This document shows positions 1 through 11,471 of a stretch of 64,000 nt of DNA, one piece after another. Within the stretch, counting starts at the first letter, position 1, and the number at the start of each line of letters is the position of its first letter. Location: NCBI RefSeq assembly GCF_003585765.1, contig NZ_CP021235.1, positions 2,604,001 to 2,668,000 on the forward strand. The letters run 5' to 3'. A model generated the notes under the pieces. The model did not search any database. It was not told the DNA's origin and saw only the letters and a program-made list of their open reading frames with translations. The translations under genes were made by a program, and so were the position numbers. Source of the stretch: Pontibacter actiniarum (lineage in GTDB: Bacteria; Bacteroidota; Bacteroidia; Cytophagales; Hymenobacteraceae).

Positions 1-2
1 GG

Positions 3-41
3 CCTTGCCCATAAGGCCGCGTAACTGGCTTATGGGCAAGG
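3..41 (-). terminator. Hairpin downstream of the lipoprotein gene
   Basis: A 13-bp perfect stem (3-15 with 29-41) encloses a 13-nt loop, just past the stop of the minus-strand gene ending at 52. It fits a transcription terminator, but the T-tract side lies off the window, so the call is partial. Confidence 0.5.
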
Positions 42-51
42 TTAGAAAAGA

Positions 52-663
52 TTATTCTTTCCTGATGATTTTAACTCTAAATTCACCATTTGTGACTGTT
101 TTCACCAAACCCGTTGGCGTCTTAATCTCACCTTCAAATGTGCCTTCAATGATGTCATTCTTCTTGCTCGTTACACGTACCGTAAGGCCTTCTTCATAGG
201 TACTCCCCATATAGTTATAGCTATCCTCAGGCCCAAAATGACTAGTGCCTTGTGGCACAGAGGCAGGATCATAAAGCCCCACACCGCCAGCGGCTAAAAA
301 GCCATTCTTATTTCGAGGAGCTTGCTCCCCGTAAACCACAGAAGGGATTGGCAGGTTATCTAAATCAATGTTTCTAATTTCTATACTTATATGACGTTGG
401 TCGGGAGAGGTGCCGTCTCTGGATATATGAAGTTCGCCACCATTGATATTGGGATCATAGGAATTACCCCATGCCTCTCCACCGGTGGTAACGGCTTTCT
501 CGGTATAGGTGAGGTATTCGGAACCAAAGTTTCCTTTAATATATCCATTGCCTATGTAAGGTTCTTCTGGCTCAGGTGAGTCTTTGCTACAAGAAATGAA
601 AAGGACCAATAAAAGAGGAAACAGTAGATTGAGGATGGAAATTTTTTTCATATTTATTTTCAT
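52..663 (-). CDS. Putative lipoprotein of unknown function
   Basis: A 203-residue protein with a hydrophobic N-terminus ending in a lipobox (LFISC, Cys25), so it is probably a lipid-anchored envelope protein. The second Met (residue 5, start at 651) gives the more usual MKK start and may be the true one. The mature part is polar and rich in Gly, Glu and Asp; it ends in a run of beta-strand-like segments and is not recognised as a named domain. It stands alone between two hairpins, so it is probably monocistronic. Confidence is high that it is a real gene, low for any role. Confidence 0.75.
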   Translation of the reverse strand: MKINMKKISILNLLFPLLLVLFISCSKDSPEPEEPYIGNGYIKGNFGSEYLTYTEKAVTTGGEAWGNSYDPNINGGELHISRDGTSPDQRHISIEIRNIDLDNLPIPSVVYGEQAPRNKNGFLAAGGVGLYDPASVPQGTSHFGPEDSYNYMGSTYEEGLTVRVTSKKNDIIEGTFEGEIKTPTGLVKTVTNGEFRVKIIRKE

Positions 664-782
664 TTAGTTTATTATACTTTTTACAACGGCTGCATATAAA
701 GGGTTATTCCGGTTATTAGCCCTTTAGCTGGAGCCTCCAGTCCATAGTTTAACTATTATAACTCAATATAGAATTATTCTTT

Positions 783-822
783 AAAATATAAAAGCCGCCC
801 TGAAAATATAAAAGCCGCCCTG
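783..822. repeat. Exact 20-bp tandem duplication of a terminator arm
   Basis: Twenty bases (AAAATATAAAAGCCGCCCTG) occur twice head to tail at 783-802 and 803-822. The second copy is the left arm of the hairpin at 807-842. The extra copy could pair with the same right arm, giving two mutually exclusive hairpins. Confidence 0.9.
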
Positions 823-842
823 ATGACAGGGCGGCTTTTATA
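807..842 (-). terminator. Terminator of the M13 peptidase gene
   Basis: A 16-bp perfect GC-rich stem (807-822 with 827-842) with a 4-nt loop lies 26 bases past the stop codon of the minus-strand peptidase. It is followed on that strand by T-rich sequence. This is a strong intrinsic terminator shape. Confidence 0.85.
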
Positions 843-867
843 AAACCTGTACTTACTGCAGCTCTGG

Positions 868-2928
868 TTACCAGAGTCTGATTCTATCTTCTGGTGCTTT
901 GTAGAGCTTATCACCTGGCTGCACGTTAAAGGCTTCGTACCAGGCATCCATATTTACCGGCGCACCGATGGTTCTGTACTGGCCTGGCGAGTGCGGGTCC
1001 GTCACGATTTGCTGTGCGGCTGCCTCTGGCAGGATGTTGCCTCTCCAAACCTGTGCCCAAGACAGGAAGAAACGCTGATCCGGCGTAAAACCGTCAATCA
1101 TTTCCTTAGACTGTCCCTGCTCCGTCATTTTGAAGGCTTCGTAAGCGGCACTAAGCCCCCCTAAGTCGCCAATGTTCTCACCCAGAGTAAGCTTACCGTT
1201 CACGTGGATAGTATCCAGCACGGTGTAGGCATCATACTGCGCTGCCAAAGCCGCTGCCTTCTCTTCAAACCTGGAGCGGTCCTCCGCGGTCCACCAGTTG
1301 CGCAGGGTACCGTCTTTGTCGTACTGGCTGCCGGAGTCGTCGAAGCCGTGGGAGATTTCGTGGCCGATCACCGCACCGATACCGCCGTAGTTCACGGCAT
1401 CATCCGCGTTCGGATCGAAGAAAGGGAACTGCAGGATACCTGCCGGGAACACGATCTCGTTCATCACCGGGCTGTAATAGGCATTAACAGTCGGAGGCGT
1501 CATTCCCCACTTTGTTCTGTCTACTGGCTTGCCCAGCTGGCTTACCATATCCTTATAGCCCCACTCGCCGGCATTGCGCACGTTCTGGAAGAATGCCTTG
1601 CGGTTGATCTCCAGCCCTTCGTAGTCTTTCCACTTATCCGGATACCCCACCTTCGGCCTGAAGGCATGCAGTTTGGCAAGCGCCTTCTCTTTGGTGGCGG
1701 CGCTCATCCAGTCCAGGTTGTTGATGCGGATCTCGTACGCTTTGATCAGGTTACTGATCAACTCGTTCATTCGGGCTTTCGCCTCTGGTTTAAAGTGCTT
1801 CTCCACGTAAAGCTGGCCCAGCAGCTCCCCAACGGTGTTGTCTGTCAGAGAAGACATACGCTGCCAGCGCGGGGTCTGCACTTTCTGCCCGGTCAGCGCC
1901 TGCGTGTAAGCGAAGTTGGCGTCCACAAACGGCGTGCTCAGGTAAGGTGCCGATGACTTCAGCACGTTCCACTGCAGGTACGTCTGCCAGTCAGCGGTAG
2001 GTGTGCTCGTCAGCAGGCCGTTAAGTTCGGTAAAGAACTTAGGGTTGTTCACCAAGATGGTGTCTTCGCCGGTAACCTTCAGCTTCGCCATCAGCGATTT
2101 CCAGTCCATGTTAGGCGTGGTTTTGCTGAAGTCGGCAACGGCAAACTTATTATAGGTTTTGTACGGGTCGCGCATCTCTACACGTGCCATCTGCGCTTCG
2201 GCCATCTTCTTCTCCAGGTTAAAGATGGTTTCGGCATTTTGCTGCGCCTTTGCCTCCGGTGTGCCGGTTAGGGTAAACAGTTTAGTGATGTACGCCTTGT
2301 AAGCCTGCTGAATTTTCTGGCTGCGCGCGTCGTCCTTCAGGTAGTAATCACGGTCTGGCAGGGTTGTGCCGCCCTGGCTCAGCTGCGGAATCATGGTATT
2401 TACGTCTTTGCGGTCCTGGCCTACATAGAAGCCGAACATCGGAGAGGCAATACCAGCGGTTTTCTGGTAGGCCACCTCGTTCAGGATGCCGTTCACGTCT
2501 TTTACAGAGCCGGCTCTTTTCAGGTCCTTCTTGATAGGCTTGTAGCCAAGCTTATCGATGGTGGCGCTATCCATGGCGGCGGCATAGAAGTCACCTACGC
2601 GCTTCTTCACAGAGCCGGGCGCCGCGTTCTTGTCCGCAGCGGTTTCGTTCAGGATATCCTTTACGGCATTGATGTTAAAATCACGCAGCAGGTTAAAGCT
2701 TCCCCAGCGGGTTTCTTTGGCTGGCACCGGATTGCTTTTGATCCAGGCGCCGCTGGCGTAAGTATAAAAGTCGTCTCCGGGCTTCACCGAAAGGTCCATG
2801 TTAGACTTATCGATAAAAGGCCCTTTGGGTGCTCCGTTTTGCTGTGCGGCGGCATCTACACCATAAAGGGTAGCAGCCCCGAAAAGTAGTAGTCTCAGGT
2901 GGTTTTTCCAGTTCGACACGTTCTTCAT
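868..2928 (-). CDS. M13 family (neprilysin/PepO-like) zinc metallopeptidase
   Basis: A secreted zinc endopeptidase of the neprilysin family, 686 residues, the usual length for bacterial PepO-type enzymes. An N-terminal signal sequence ends near residue 28 (DAAAQ). The zinc motif HEISH is at 523-527, and the third zinc ligand, Glu584, sits in GENIGD. The substrate-binding NAYY motif is at 482-485. The C-terminus ends in RLW where many relatives have a Cys-x-x-Trp motif, so the usual final cysteine is absent. It probably degrades peptides in the periplasm or outside the cell. It is a single gene between two terminator-like structures. Confidence 0.93.
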   Translation of the reverse strand: MKNVSNWKNHLRLLLFGAATLYGVDAAAQQNGAPKGPFIDKSNMDLSVKPGDDFYTYASGAWIKSNPVPAKETRWGSFNLLRDFNINAVKDILNETAADKNAAPGSVKKRVGDFYAAAMDSATIDKLGYKPIKKDLKRAGSVKDVNGILNEVAYQKTAGIASPMFGFYVGQDRKDVNTMIPQLSQGGTTLPDRDYYLKDDARSQKIQQAYKAYITKLFTLTGTPEAKAQQNAETIFNLEKKMAEAQMARVEMRDPYKTYNKFAVADFSKTTPNMDWKSLMAKLKVTGEDTILVNNPKFFTELNGLLTSTPTADWQTYLQWNVLKSSAPYLSTPFVDANFAYTQALTGQKVQTPRWQRMSSLTDNTVGELLGQLYVEKHFKPEAKARMNELISNLIKAYEIRINNLDWMSAATKEKALAKLHAFRPKVGYPDKWKDYEGLEINRKAFFQNVRNAGEWGYKDMVSQLGKPVDRTKWGMTPPTVNAYYSPVMNEIVFPAGILQFPFFDPNADDAVNYGGIGAVIGHEISHGFDDSGSQYDKDGTLRNWWTAEDRSRFEEKAAALAAQYDAYTVLDTIHVNGKLTLGENIGDLGGLSAAYEAFKMTEQGQSKEMIDGFTPDQRFFLSWAQVWRGNILPEAAAQQIVTDPHSPGQYRTIGAPVNMDAWYEAFNVQPGDKLYKAPEDRIRLW

Positions 2929-3255
2929 CGAAGGGTAGTTTAGTTAAGATTAATTGAATAGTTCGTTTTTAGTCAGAAAGCGAATACTGCCATTCTCCCC
3001 CTAATGTAATGCTTAAAAGTTAAACAGAAGCTCCTAAGGGAATCTTTAGCTGCGCTTGTGCAAGATATACAAGATTTGCCATAATAAAATTCAGACGGTG
3101 CTGCGTGTTACTTTCCTGTAAACGCAGCCGCTGTAGGCCTTCCTGCAGTAGCTCCTCTAGTTAGAGCGAGGAGCAGGCTCAGGGTTTAACGGGTGGATAA
3201 CTTCTTTCCCGTGGCAGCCTAAAGGAGGCTCACAGCCAGAGAGCTAGGGTAACAT
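2929..3255. other. Intergenic region, no gene seen
   Basis: About 330 bases between the M13 peptidase start and the gyrB terminator. It must hold the peptidase promoter near its left end. A 6-bp hairpin (GCTCCT...AGGAGC) lies near 3150-3173. No tRNA or open frame could be supported. Confidence 0.5.
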
Positions 3256-3299
3256 AAAAAGCGACGGCCATACTTTGTAAAGTATGGCCGTCGCTTTTT
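3256..3299 (-). terminator. gyrB terminator
   Basis: A long near-perfect inverted repeat (3256-3276 with 3279-3299), with A-tract and T-tract flanks, lies 18 bases past the gyrB stop codon. It is symmetrical enough to work in both directions. Confidence 0.85.
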
Positions 3300-3317
3300 A
3301 TGAATTCTGCTGAAGCT

Positions 3318-6074
<2,757 letters not shown>

Positions 6075-6500
6075 ATGAGTATGAACTTTGAGAATTATTT
6101 AAAAGACGCGAAAACATGGTTGCATGAGCTTTGCAACTACTTAGGTATTGAGGACGAACAGAAGGCAGCCCGTATCTTCAGAGCTGTGCTGCACGCCATC
6201 CGGGACCGCATCCCAACGGGTGAGGCCATTCACCTGGGGGCGCAGATTCCAGTGCTGTGGAAAGGAATTTACTACGATGGGTTTTCGATGCATGAGCCTG
6301 TTCGCATTCGCCACGAGGACGAATGGCTGGAGTATATCCGCTCGAAGGACTCCGGAGCAGCAGAAAGCGATTTCCCGACACTGGATCATGCCTTCTATGC
6401 TTTCCAGGATGTGATGACGTTTCTGCGCGACCATCTTTCTGAGGGGCAGTATGAGCAGATTGCACAGGCTATTCACTCCGAGATAACGGTACCTGCTTAA
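6075..6500 (+). CDS. DUF2267 domain protein
   Basis: A 141-residue cytoplasmic protein that matches the DUF2267 family in its pattern. It starts with MNFENYLKDAKTWLHELCNYLG, continues with ARIFRAVLHAIRDRIPTGEAIHLGAQIP, and ends with FLRDHLSEGQYEQI. These are two repeated helical blocks, each followed by a loop. The start at 6075 was chosen because the family begins just after it; an open frame upstream to 5937 has no family-like sequence. Its role is unknown; relatives are often found among stress-related genes. A terminator follows directly, so it is probably a single-gene unit. Confidence 0.85.
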   Translation: MSMNFENYLKDAKTWLHELCNYLGIEDEQKAARIFRAVLHAIRDRIPTGEAIHLGAQIPVLWKGIYYDGFSMHEPVRIRHEDEWLEYIRSKDSGAAESDFPTLDHAFYAFQDVMTFLRDHLSEGQYEQIAQAIHSEITVPA

Positions 6501-6523
6501 GAAAACAGATGTGTTAAAGTATA

Positions 6524-6549
6524 AAAAGCCCGGCTTAGTCCGGGCTTTT
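6524..6549 (+). terminator. Terminator of the DUF2267 gene
   Basis: A 10-bp perfect stem AAAAGCCCGG / CCGGGCTTTT with a 6-nt loop lies 24 bases after the stop codon and ends in a T-rich tract. Confidence 0.9.
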
Positions 6550-6659
6550 CTTTTGTTCTCAGCTGTAGGCAGCGGTATACTTTTCGCTCACTCCGGTCAT
6601 ACACTTTTTGTTTACTGCCCCGGATTAGCAACGTGCTTGCACTTGCCGCACAGCGGCCA

Positions 6660-6667
6660 TACCTTTG
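6660..6667 (+). promoter_or_regulatory. TACCTTTG, -7-like element
   Basis: Exact match to TAnnTTTG. If used, transcription would start near 6673. That would favour the downstream Met (6702) of the following gene over the one at 6672. Confidence 0.35.
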
Positions 6668-6671
6668 CAGC

Positions 6672-7055
6672 ATGTGGCGGAGCTACTTTATCGGACTGAG
6701 TATGCTGGTCATCTACCTGATGGCTACCATGCGCTATGTAGTGCCACTGGTGCACCACCAGCTTACCTCCGCCCACGCCTCTGAAACACTTTGCATCAGC
6801 CGCGACAAGCCACAACGGCAGTGCCACATAAAATGCCAGCTGCGCAAAGAAATCAGGCAGCTGCACTCCCGGCAACTCCAGAAAGAGCTGCTCCAGCACC
6901 TGCTACAGGCTTTTCAGCCAGTGGAGGGCATGCCGCACCTTCTGGCCGCGCTCCCACACCCCTGGGCAGCCGCCGCAGCTACGCCAGCAGCCGTTTACAC
7001 GCTCCGTGAACGTAGAAGGGAGCTGCCCGTGCCTTTCCGCCCTCCCAAGAGTTAA
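6672..7055 (+). CDS. Small membrane protein with a Cys motif, probably copper-related
   Basis: About 127 residues with one N-terminal membrane segment (SYFIGLSMLVIYLMATM). A short conserved-looking block follows, CISRDKPQRQCHIKCQLRKE, with three cysteines. This layout, an N-terminal helix then C-x9-C-x3-C with K-x-L-x-K-E, is a recurrent type of uncharacterised Bacteroidota protein that I associate with SCO and copper-handling genes; that association is from memory. The Cys/His block suggests metal binding (inference). The C-terminus is Ala/Pro-rich. The start is uncertain: 6672 (used here) or 6702. It lies just upstream of the lipoprotein-SCO-cytochrome c cluster. Confidence 0.6.
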   Translation: MWRSYFIGLSMLVIYLMATMRYVVPLVHHQLTSAHASETLCISRDKPQRQCHIKCQLRKEIRQLHSRQLQKELLQHLLQAFQPVEGMPHLLAALPHPWAAAAATPAAVYTLRERRRELPVPFRPPKS

Positions 7056-7104
7056 GGTGAAGCGTCTTTTAAGTAATTGGCTTCTGTTTCTGGATAGCCT
7101 GTTA

Positions 7105-7112
7105 TACTTTTG
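7105..7112 (+). promoter_or_regulatory. Candidate promoter of the SCO/cytochrome c operon
   Basis: TACTTTTG matches TAnnTTTG exactly and lies 92 bases before the first gene of the operon. The -33 TTTG is not clear. Confidence 0.4.
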
Positions 7113-7203
7113 CGCCAGTAGCAAGGCGTAAACCTTTTTACCCAAACTTTCATTCTAATACTGAGGCGGTAGCGACCGGCTAGCCCTCACCCTTATAAGC
7201 ATC

Positions 7204-7644
7204 ATGAAGAAGCACTTTATATATTTGGCTTTTCCCCTGGCTGTTGTACTGTCGTCCTGCAATGTGGGGCCGTCTGAGGCGGAGGAGAAAGCAAGCCTGG
7301 AGAACAAGGTTCTGGGGATACACGACGAGGCCATGGTCCGCATGGGTGATATCTACAAGCTGCGCCGCCAGCTGCGCACCCTCCGCGACACGCTGGAGAA
7401 ACAGCCGCAAGCCGACAGCACCGCACTGCCGGCCCTGCAGCAGGAGCTGGATGGGCTGAACCGCGCCGACGCAGTGATGATGCAGTGGATGCACCAGTAC
7501 AAAGCGCCTGACTCGTTGCAGCACCAGGAGGCAGTTGCCTACCTGCAGCAGGAGCTTGTTAAAATTGAGAGAGTACAAACCGTTATGGACAGCACCATCA
7601 GCGCTGCCAAGCAAACCATATCCCGATATGAGCAACAGAAATAA
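7204..7644 (+). CDS. Coiled-coil lipoprotein, first gene of the SCO operon
   Basis: A 146-residue lipoprotein with a signal peptide ending in LSSC (Cys19). The mature part is almost entirely helical and rich in Glu, Gln, Leu and Arg with heptad-like spacing, so a coiled coil is likely. The product is not recognised. The next gene, encoding the SCO protein, begins inside its last codons (17-nt overlap), which implies translational coupling and a shared role, possibly in the periplasmic or outer-membrane side of copper delivery or oxidase assembly (inference). Confidence 0.8.
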   Translation: MKKHFIYLAFPLAVVLSSCNVGPSEAEEKASLENKVLGIHDEAMVRMGDIYKLRRQLRTLRDTLEKQPQADSTALPALQQELDGLNRADAVMMQWMHQYKAPDSLQHQEAVAYLQQELVKIERVQTVMDSTISAAKQTISRYEQQK

Positions 7645-8311
7645 ATTCAGCCTGAAGTACGGCGTAGCCGCAGCGGCTTTCGCCCTGGCCACCTCGGCCT
7701 TCTACGGTTGCAGCAATAGCGCCTCAGAAAAAGAACTGCCTATCTACGGAGAGCGCGAGCCTGTGGAGCGCACCGTGAACGGCGAAACCGTGGTAGACAC
7801 GCTGTACCACCAGATCCCGGACTTCGCTTTCGTGGACCAGGACAGCCAGCGGGTGACACAGGAAACGGTAGACGGCAAAGTGTATGTGACCGACTTCTTC
7901 TTTACCACCTGCCCTACCATCTGTCCTAAAATGAAGAGCCAGATGCTGCGCGTGTATGAGGCTTACAAAGACAACCCGCAGGTGATGCTGCTCTCCCACT
8001 CCATCGACCCGACGCACGACACGGTAGCCGTGCTGCACGATTACGCGGAGCGCCTGGGAATTGAGTCGGATAAGTGGCACCTGGTAACCGGCGACAAAGA
8101 CAGCATCTACGACATCGCCATGAAGTACCTGGTTCCTGCACAGGAGGACGGAGGCGCCGAAGGGGGCTTTACGCACGGCGGGCATTTTATACTGGTGGAC
8201 GGCAACCGGCACATCCGGGGCATTTACGACGGCACAAAGGCTGAGTCGGTAGACCAGCTGATCCAGGATATTCCGCTGCTGCTGAACGACAAGAAGGATG
8301 AGAAAAAATAG
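7628..8311 (+). CDS. SCO1/SenC family copper chaperone-like lipoprotein
   Basis: A 227-residue thioredoxin-fold protein of the SCO family, which delivers copper to the CuA site of cytochrome oxidase or works as a thiol reductase. The copper motif CPTIC has Cys95 and Cys99, and a conserved histidine is in the THGGHFILVD segment (His186, with His183 nearby). A lipobox (YGC, Cys28) anchors it to a membrane. The start at 7628 was chosen because the signal peptide begins there; it lies inside the upstream gene. The cytochrome c gene starts 14 bases before its stop, so the three genes form one coupled operon. Confidence 0.92.
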   Translation: MSNRNKFSLKYGVAAAAFALATSAFYGCSNSASEKELPIYGEREPVERTVNGETVVDTLYHQIPDFAFVDQDSQRVTQETVDGKVYVTDFFFTTCPTICPKMKSQMLRVYEAYKDNPQVMLLSHSIDPTHDTVAVLHDYAERLGIESDKWHLVTGDKDSIYDIAMKYLVPAQEDGGAEGGFTHGGHFILVDGNRHIRGIYDGTKAESVDQLIQDIPLLLNDKKDEKK

Positions 8312-8705
8312 GTTTGTAGCGGTGGTGCTGGGCGCCTTTGCCCTCACCACCCTTACCCAGTGCTTTACGAACAAAAAGGACGAGGGCAAGCGCCTGTATG
8401 AGCAGCACTGCCAGAGCTGCCATATGGAGGACGGCAGTGGCCTCAAAGGCCTGATCCCGCCCTTGGCCGGCGCCGACTTTCTTCAAACTCACCGCGACCA
8501 GCTGCCTTGCATCGTGCGGGAAGGCATGGAGGGCCCTGTCACGGTGAACGGTGTAGAGTATAACAAGGAGATGCCCGGCATAGAGAACATGCGCGAGGAC
8601 CAGATCACGAATCTGCTTAACTATATCCACACCAATTTTGGCAACAACAACGAGCGCTATACCATGCCGGAGGTAGAGCAACTGCTGCAGGCGTGCCCCA
8701 GGTAA
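8298..8705 (+). CDS. Small class I c-type cytochrome, lipid-anchored
   Basis: A 135-residue monohaem cytochrome c. The haem-binding motif CQSCH is at 38-42 and the probable axial methionine is Met92 in EMPGIENM. Cys22 (TLTQC) fits a lipobox. It probably shuttles electrons in the periplasm near a terminal oxidase; its position after the SCO gene supports this. Two extra cysteines (71 and 133) are unusual and may form a disulphide. It is the last gene of the operon, followed by a strong terminator. Confidence 0.92.
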   Translation: MRKNRFVAVVLGAFALTTLTQCFTNKKDEGKRLYEQHCQSCHMEDGSGLKGLIPPLAGADFLQTHRDQLPCIVREGMEGPVTVNGVEYNKEMPGIENMREDQITNLLNYIHTNFGNNNERYTMPEVEQLLQACPR

Positions 8706-8728
8706 AACCGCGCTCCTGTGATGCATAG

Positions 8729-8770
8729 AAAAAGGGCGGGCCACCAGAAAACCGGTGGCCCGCCCTTTTT
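8729..8770. terminator. Bidirectional terminator between cytochrome c and nudC
   Basis: A 17-bp perfect stem (8729-8745 with 8754-8770), with A5 and T5 flanks, lies between two convergent genes. Confidence 0.92.
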
Positions 8771-8836
8771 TGTTTGCCCGCCAGGCTGCTGAAACGTTGG
8801 GAAGCCGCCAGCACGCGTACCTACCGCACCGGCGGC

Positions 8837-9760
8837 TTAGGCACTAACCAGCTCTTCCAGCTTGTACGCTCCTGTTTGGTTAAACCAGTCTCTGATAAGG
8901 CGGAAGGAAATCGAGAACTGCGGCGGCATTCGGAGTGTTCCGTTTTGCAGCCCCGCCACAATTTGCTCACGCGTAAACCAGCGGGCATCCTCCATCTCAT
9001 CATAGTTAACCTGCAGCTCACGGTTTACGGCCACCGCCTGAAAGCCGACCATGATGGAGCTTGGGAATGGCCAGGGCTGCGATGAGTGATACGCTATACT
9101 TTGCAGCGACACGCCGGTCTCCTCCTCGGCCTCACGCGCCACCGCCTGCTCCAGTGTTTCGCCCGGCTCCAGGAAACCCGCAATCACAGCGTACATACCC
9201 GGCTGCCATACTTTCTGGCGCCCCAGCAAGCAGGCGTCGCCTTCGGAAATAAGTACGATAATGGCTGTATCCGTGCGCGGGAAGTGGTGTTTGTTACAGG
9301 CCTCACTGCTACACTGGCGCACATGGCCGGCCGCTGTGCTGTAGGTAAGGCTGCCGCAGTCGGGGCAGTAGAGGTGGCGCAGGTTCCAGTGCACCATGCC
9401 CCGCGCGTAGGCCAGCAAGGCACTTTGCTCCTGCGGCAACTGCAGGGCCACCTGCCTCAGGTCATGCAGCTCGTACGCCTCAGGGAGCAAGGCCGGCGGC
9501 AAGCCTGCAAACCCCAGGGCAAAGTAGGGCACCTCCCCTTCCGAGCCCAGGTAGACCCGTACTTCAGCCTGATTTGCCAGGGCAACTGCTTCCTGCTGCT
9601 GCAGAAAAGCGGCCTCTCTGGCCTCTGCCTGCAGCAGGCTTAAGTTATTACTCACCACCAGTACGCGTGCCTGCTCGTGCCGCCAAAGCTCTCCCATTTT
9701 AGCGGTATCCGGGCGAATTTCTGAAAAGCGGTTTAGGGGGTTATGTGAAAAATAATTCAT
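8837..9760 (-). CDS. nudC: NAD(+) diphosphatase / NADH pyrophosphatase
   Basis: Nudix hydrolase of the NudC type, 307 residues. It cleaves NADH to NMNH and AMP, and family members also remove NAD caps from RNA. The zinc ribbon cysteines are at 132, 135, 150 and 155. The Nudix box spans 195-217 (GFLEPGE...REAEEETG). The family signature SQPWPFPSS follows at 227-235. The start at 9760 was chosen because the upstream extension has no family-like sequence. Single gene, convergent with the cytochrome c operon. Confidence 0.95.
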   Translation of the reverse strand: MNYFSHNPLNRFSEIRPDTAKMGELWRHEQARVLVVSNNLSLLQAEAREAAFLQQQEAVALANQAEVRVYLGSEGEVPYFALGFAGLPPALLPEAYELHDLRQVALQLPQEQSALLAYARGMVHWNLRHLYCPDCGSLTYSTAAGHVRQCSSEACNKHHFPRTDTAIIVLISEGDACLLGRQKVWQPGMYAVIAGFLEPGETLEQAVAREAEEETGVSLQSIAYHSSQPWPFPSSIMVGFQAVAVNRELQVNYDEMEDARWFTREQIVAGLQNGTLRMPPQFSISFRLIRDWFNQTGAYKLEELVSA

Positions 9761-10126
9761 TTTAACTGTCTGTTTATGGCAACGGCTTAATGCCGCCCAA
9801 AAGGTATAACACCAGAGGCTAAGGGTAAAGTTTTCTACTGCCAAAATACGCCGGGCCTCTTTCCTTACACAGGAGTAAGTATAAATGCCTATCTTGTTGC
9901 AACCCTAAACTAGCACAAAAGGGAGCAGCTTTACCAGGGCAGCCGTGCACTAAGCAAGTTTAACGCATGCAGCATACAGTGTTTCAACATATTAGCGTTA
10001 AAACATATATTCTGATGCGGCACATGCAACCATTTTGCTCCACGGCGGGTCTTGTTGGTGGCCTGGGTCTGCTTTAGTGCAGGGCGGCCTACAATCTGAA
10101 ACCACTATAATCTATCCAAAATCACC
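9761..10126. other. Divergent intergenic region
   Basis: About 365 bases between nudC and the DUF4397 gene, which are transcribed away from each other. It should hold both promoters. No exact TAnnTTTG pair, RNA gene or open frame could be supported. Confidence 0.5.
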
Positions 10127-10855
10127 ATGAACAACTTTTTCCGCAAGTCTTTTTTCAGCAAAGCAGCCCTTGTATTACTTAGTGTGGCATCTTTCTCCCT
10201 AACCGGCTGTATGGACGATGACCTGGAGACGCCAGAACCACAACCCGTTACGTATGTGTCCTTTTACCAAGGCTCTCCTAACGCCCCTGAGATGGATATC
10301 CAGTTCAACAACCAGAAGTACAACGGGGCGCCCATTAAGTTCTCCAACTACTTCGGCTACCACGGGTTTGTGCCCGGCCCCTATACCGTTAAGCTTACCC
10401 CTGTTAACGCAGCCAACGCCTATGTAGACTCCAGCTTTACGTTTAAAGAAGGAGCCGCCTACACCATGTTTGCCGTAGATGAGCTGGAGGATATGGAACT
10501 GCTTGTAGTGCAGGATAGCGTAAAGGCTCCGGCTACCGGGAAAGCGGCCTTGCGCATCATCAACCTGTCTCCTGATGCACCAGCGGTAGCGGTTAGCGCA
10601 TCAGCCGCAGGCAGCACCAACGAAACTGCGCTGACCAACGAGCTGGACTTTAAAGGCATTACTCCTTTTATGAGCGTAGATGCAGGCAAGTACTCTATGC
10701 AGATAAAGGCAGCTGGCTCGGATGATGTGCTTCTAACAGTTTCCAGCAACGATTTCTTGGTCGGCACAACCTATACTGTGATCATCAGAGGCTTTGTAAC
10801 GCCGCCATCCGGCAATACCAATGCACTGAGTGCGCAGGTAGTTAAGAACTTCTAA
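10127..10855 (+). CDS. DUF4397 domain lipoprotein
   Basis: A 242-residue lipoprotein with the lipobox LTGC (Cys28). After it come two DUF4397-type repeats. The first starts with VSFYQGSPNAPEMDIQFNN; the second, around residues 144-160, carries LRIINLSPDAPAVAVS. This family forms beta-sandwich cell-surface domains of unknown function. It is a single gene with its own terminator and is probably exported to the outer membrane or surface. Confidence 0.88.
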   Translation: MNNFFRKSFFSKAALVLLSVASFSLTGCMDDDLETPEPQPVTYVSFYQGSPNAPEMDIQFNNQKYNGAPIKFSNYFGYHGFVPGPYTVKLTPVNAANAYVDSSFTFKEGAAYTMFAVDELEDMELLVVQDSVKAPATGKAALRIINLSPDAPAVAVSASAAGSTNETALTNELDFKGITPFMSVDAGKYSMQIKAAGSDDVLLTVSSNDFLVGTTYTVIIRGFVTPPSGNTNALSAQVVKNF

Positions 10856-10881
10856 GCAAAAGCAGCCGCTTTCTTAAGTAT

Positions 10882-10913
10882 AAACCGCCGCAACATAACA
10901 GTTGCGGCGGTTT
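10882..10913 (+). terminator. Terminator of the DUF4397 gene
   Basis: A 13-bp perfect stem AAACCGCCGCAAC / GTTGCGGCGGTTT with a 6-nt loop, followed by TGCTTTT. Confidence 0.9.
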
Positions 10914-11471
10914 TGCTTTTAGCCCTGCCACCCCTTATCTCCGCTCTTCCCCTGGTAGAGCAACGGCTGTGTCACAGCTCCTCCCCTACCCAGCGTTGCA
11001 TGGTATGCAGGTGCAAAAAGCATGGCATAGCTTACCGTATTCACTACTTTAAGAAATACTCCCGCTGCGCAATAGATTCCGTTGCAGCACAACAGCATTA
11101 CGCTAGTAACTGAGGATCAGCTTTACGAGGTTGGAGTTCATACAGGCACATCTCTGCTTTGCGTCCTGTGGAAGCGCCAGGTAGAGGGGGGGCTGGAATG
11201 GCTAACACCCATGCGCTAAGCTCAAGAAAGCGCGGCACCAGTATACTTTCCCAAAGCCCATTCGCTTACTTAAAAAGCAAAACCGGGGCTGGCCTTTTGA
11301 CCTGCACCAACCGGCAACTGCAGTGGCAGGCGAATGCCCCTGTTGCCCCTCAACCCCTGTCTTTCCTGCCCGGCCTAACAGAAAGGGCGCATTCCTCCGT
11401 ATATAATGCTCACCGCTTACAGGCAGTTGCCCTGCGGGCACAACACGCATCTTTAACATCTTTTTGCTTAC
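10914..11471. other. Intergenic region, no gene seen
   Basis: About 560 bases before the MscS gene. Possible short frames look like noise, and no RNA signature was recognised. The MscS promoter should lie near the right end. Confidence 0.5.

Noticed and set aside
1204..1956. Long plus-strand open frame opposite the M13 peptidase
   Set aside because: It is antisense to a gene with full catalytic motifs, and its composition (rich in Arg, Val, Leu, His) is typical of a shadow frame.
3150..3173. tRNA-like stem in the gap upstream of the gyrB terminator
   Set aside because: Only one short stem is present and no anticodon or T-arm could be built.
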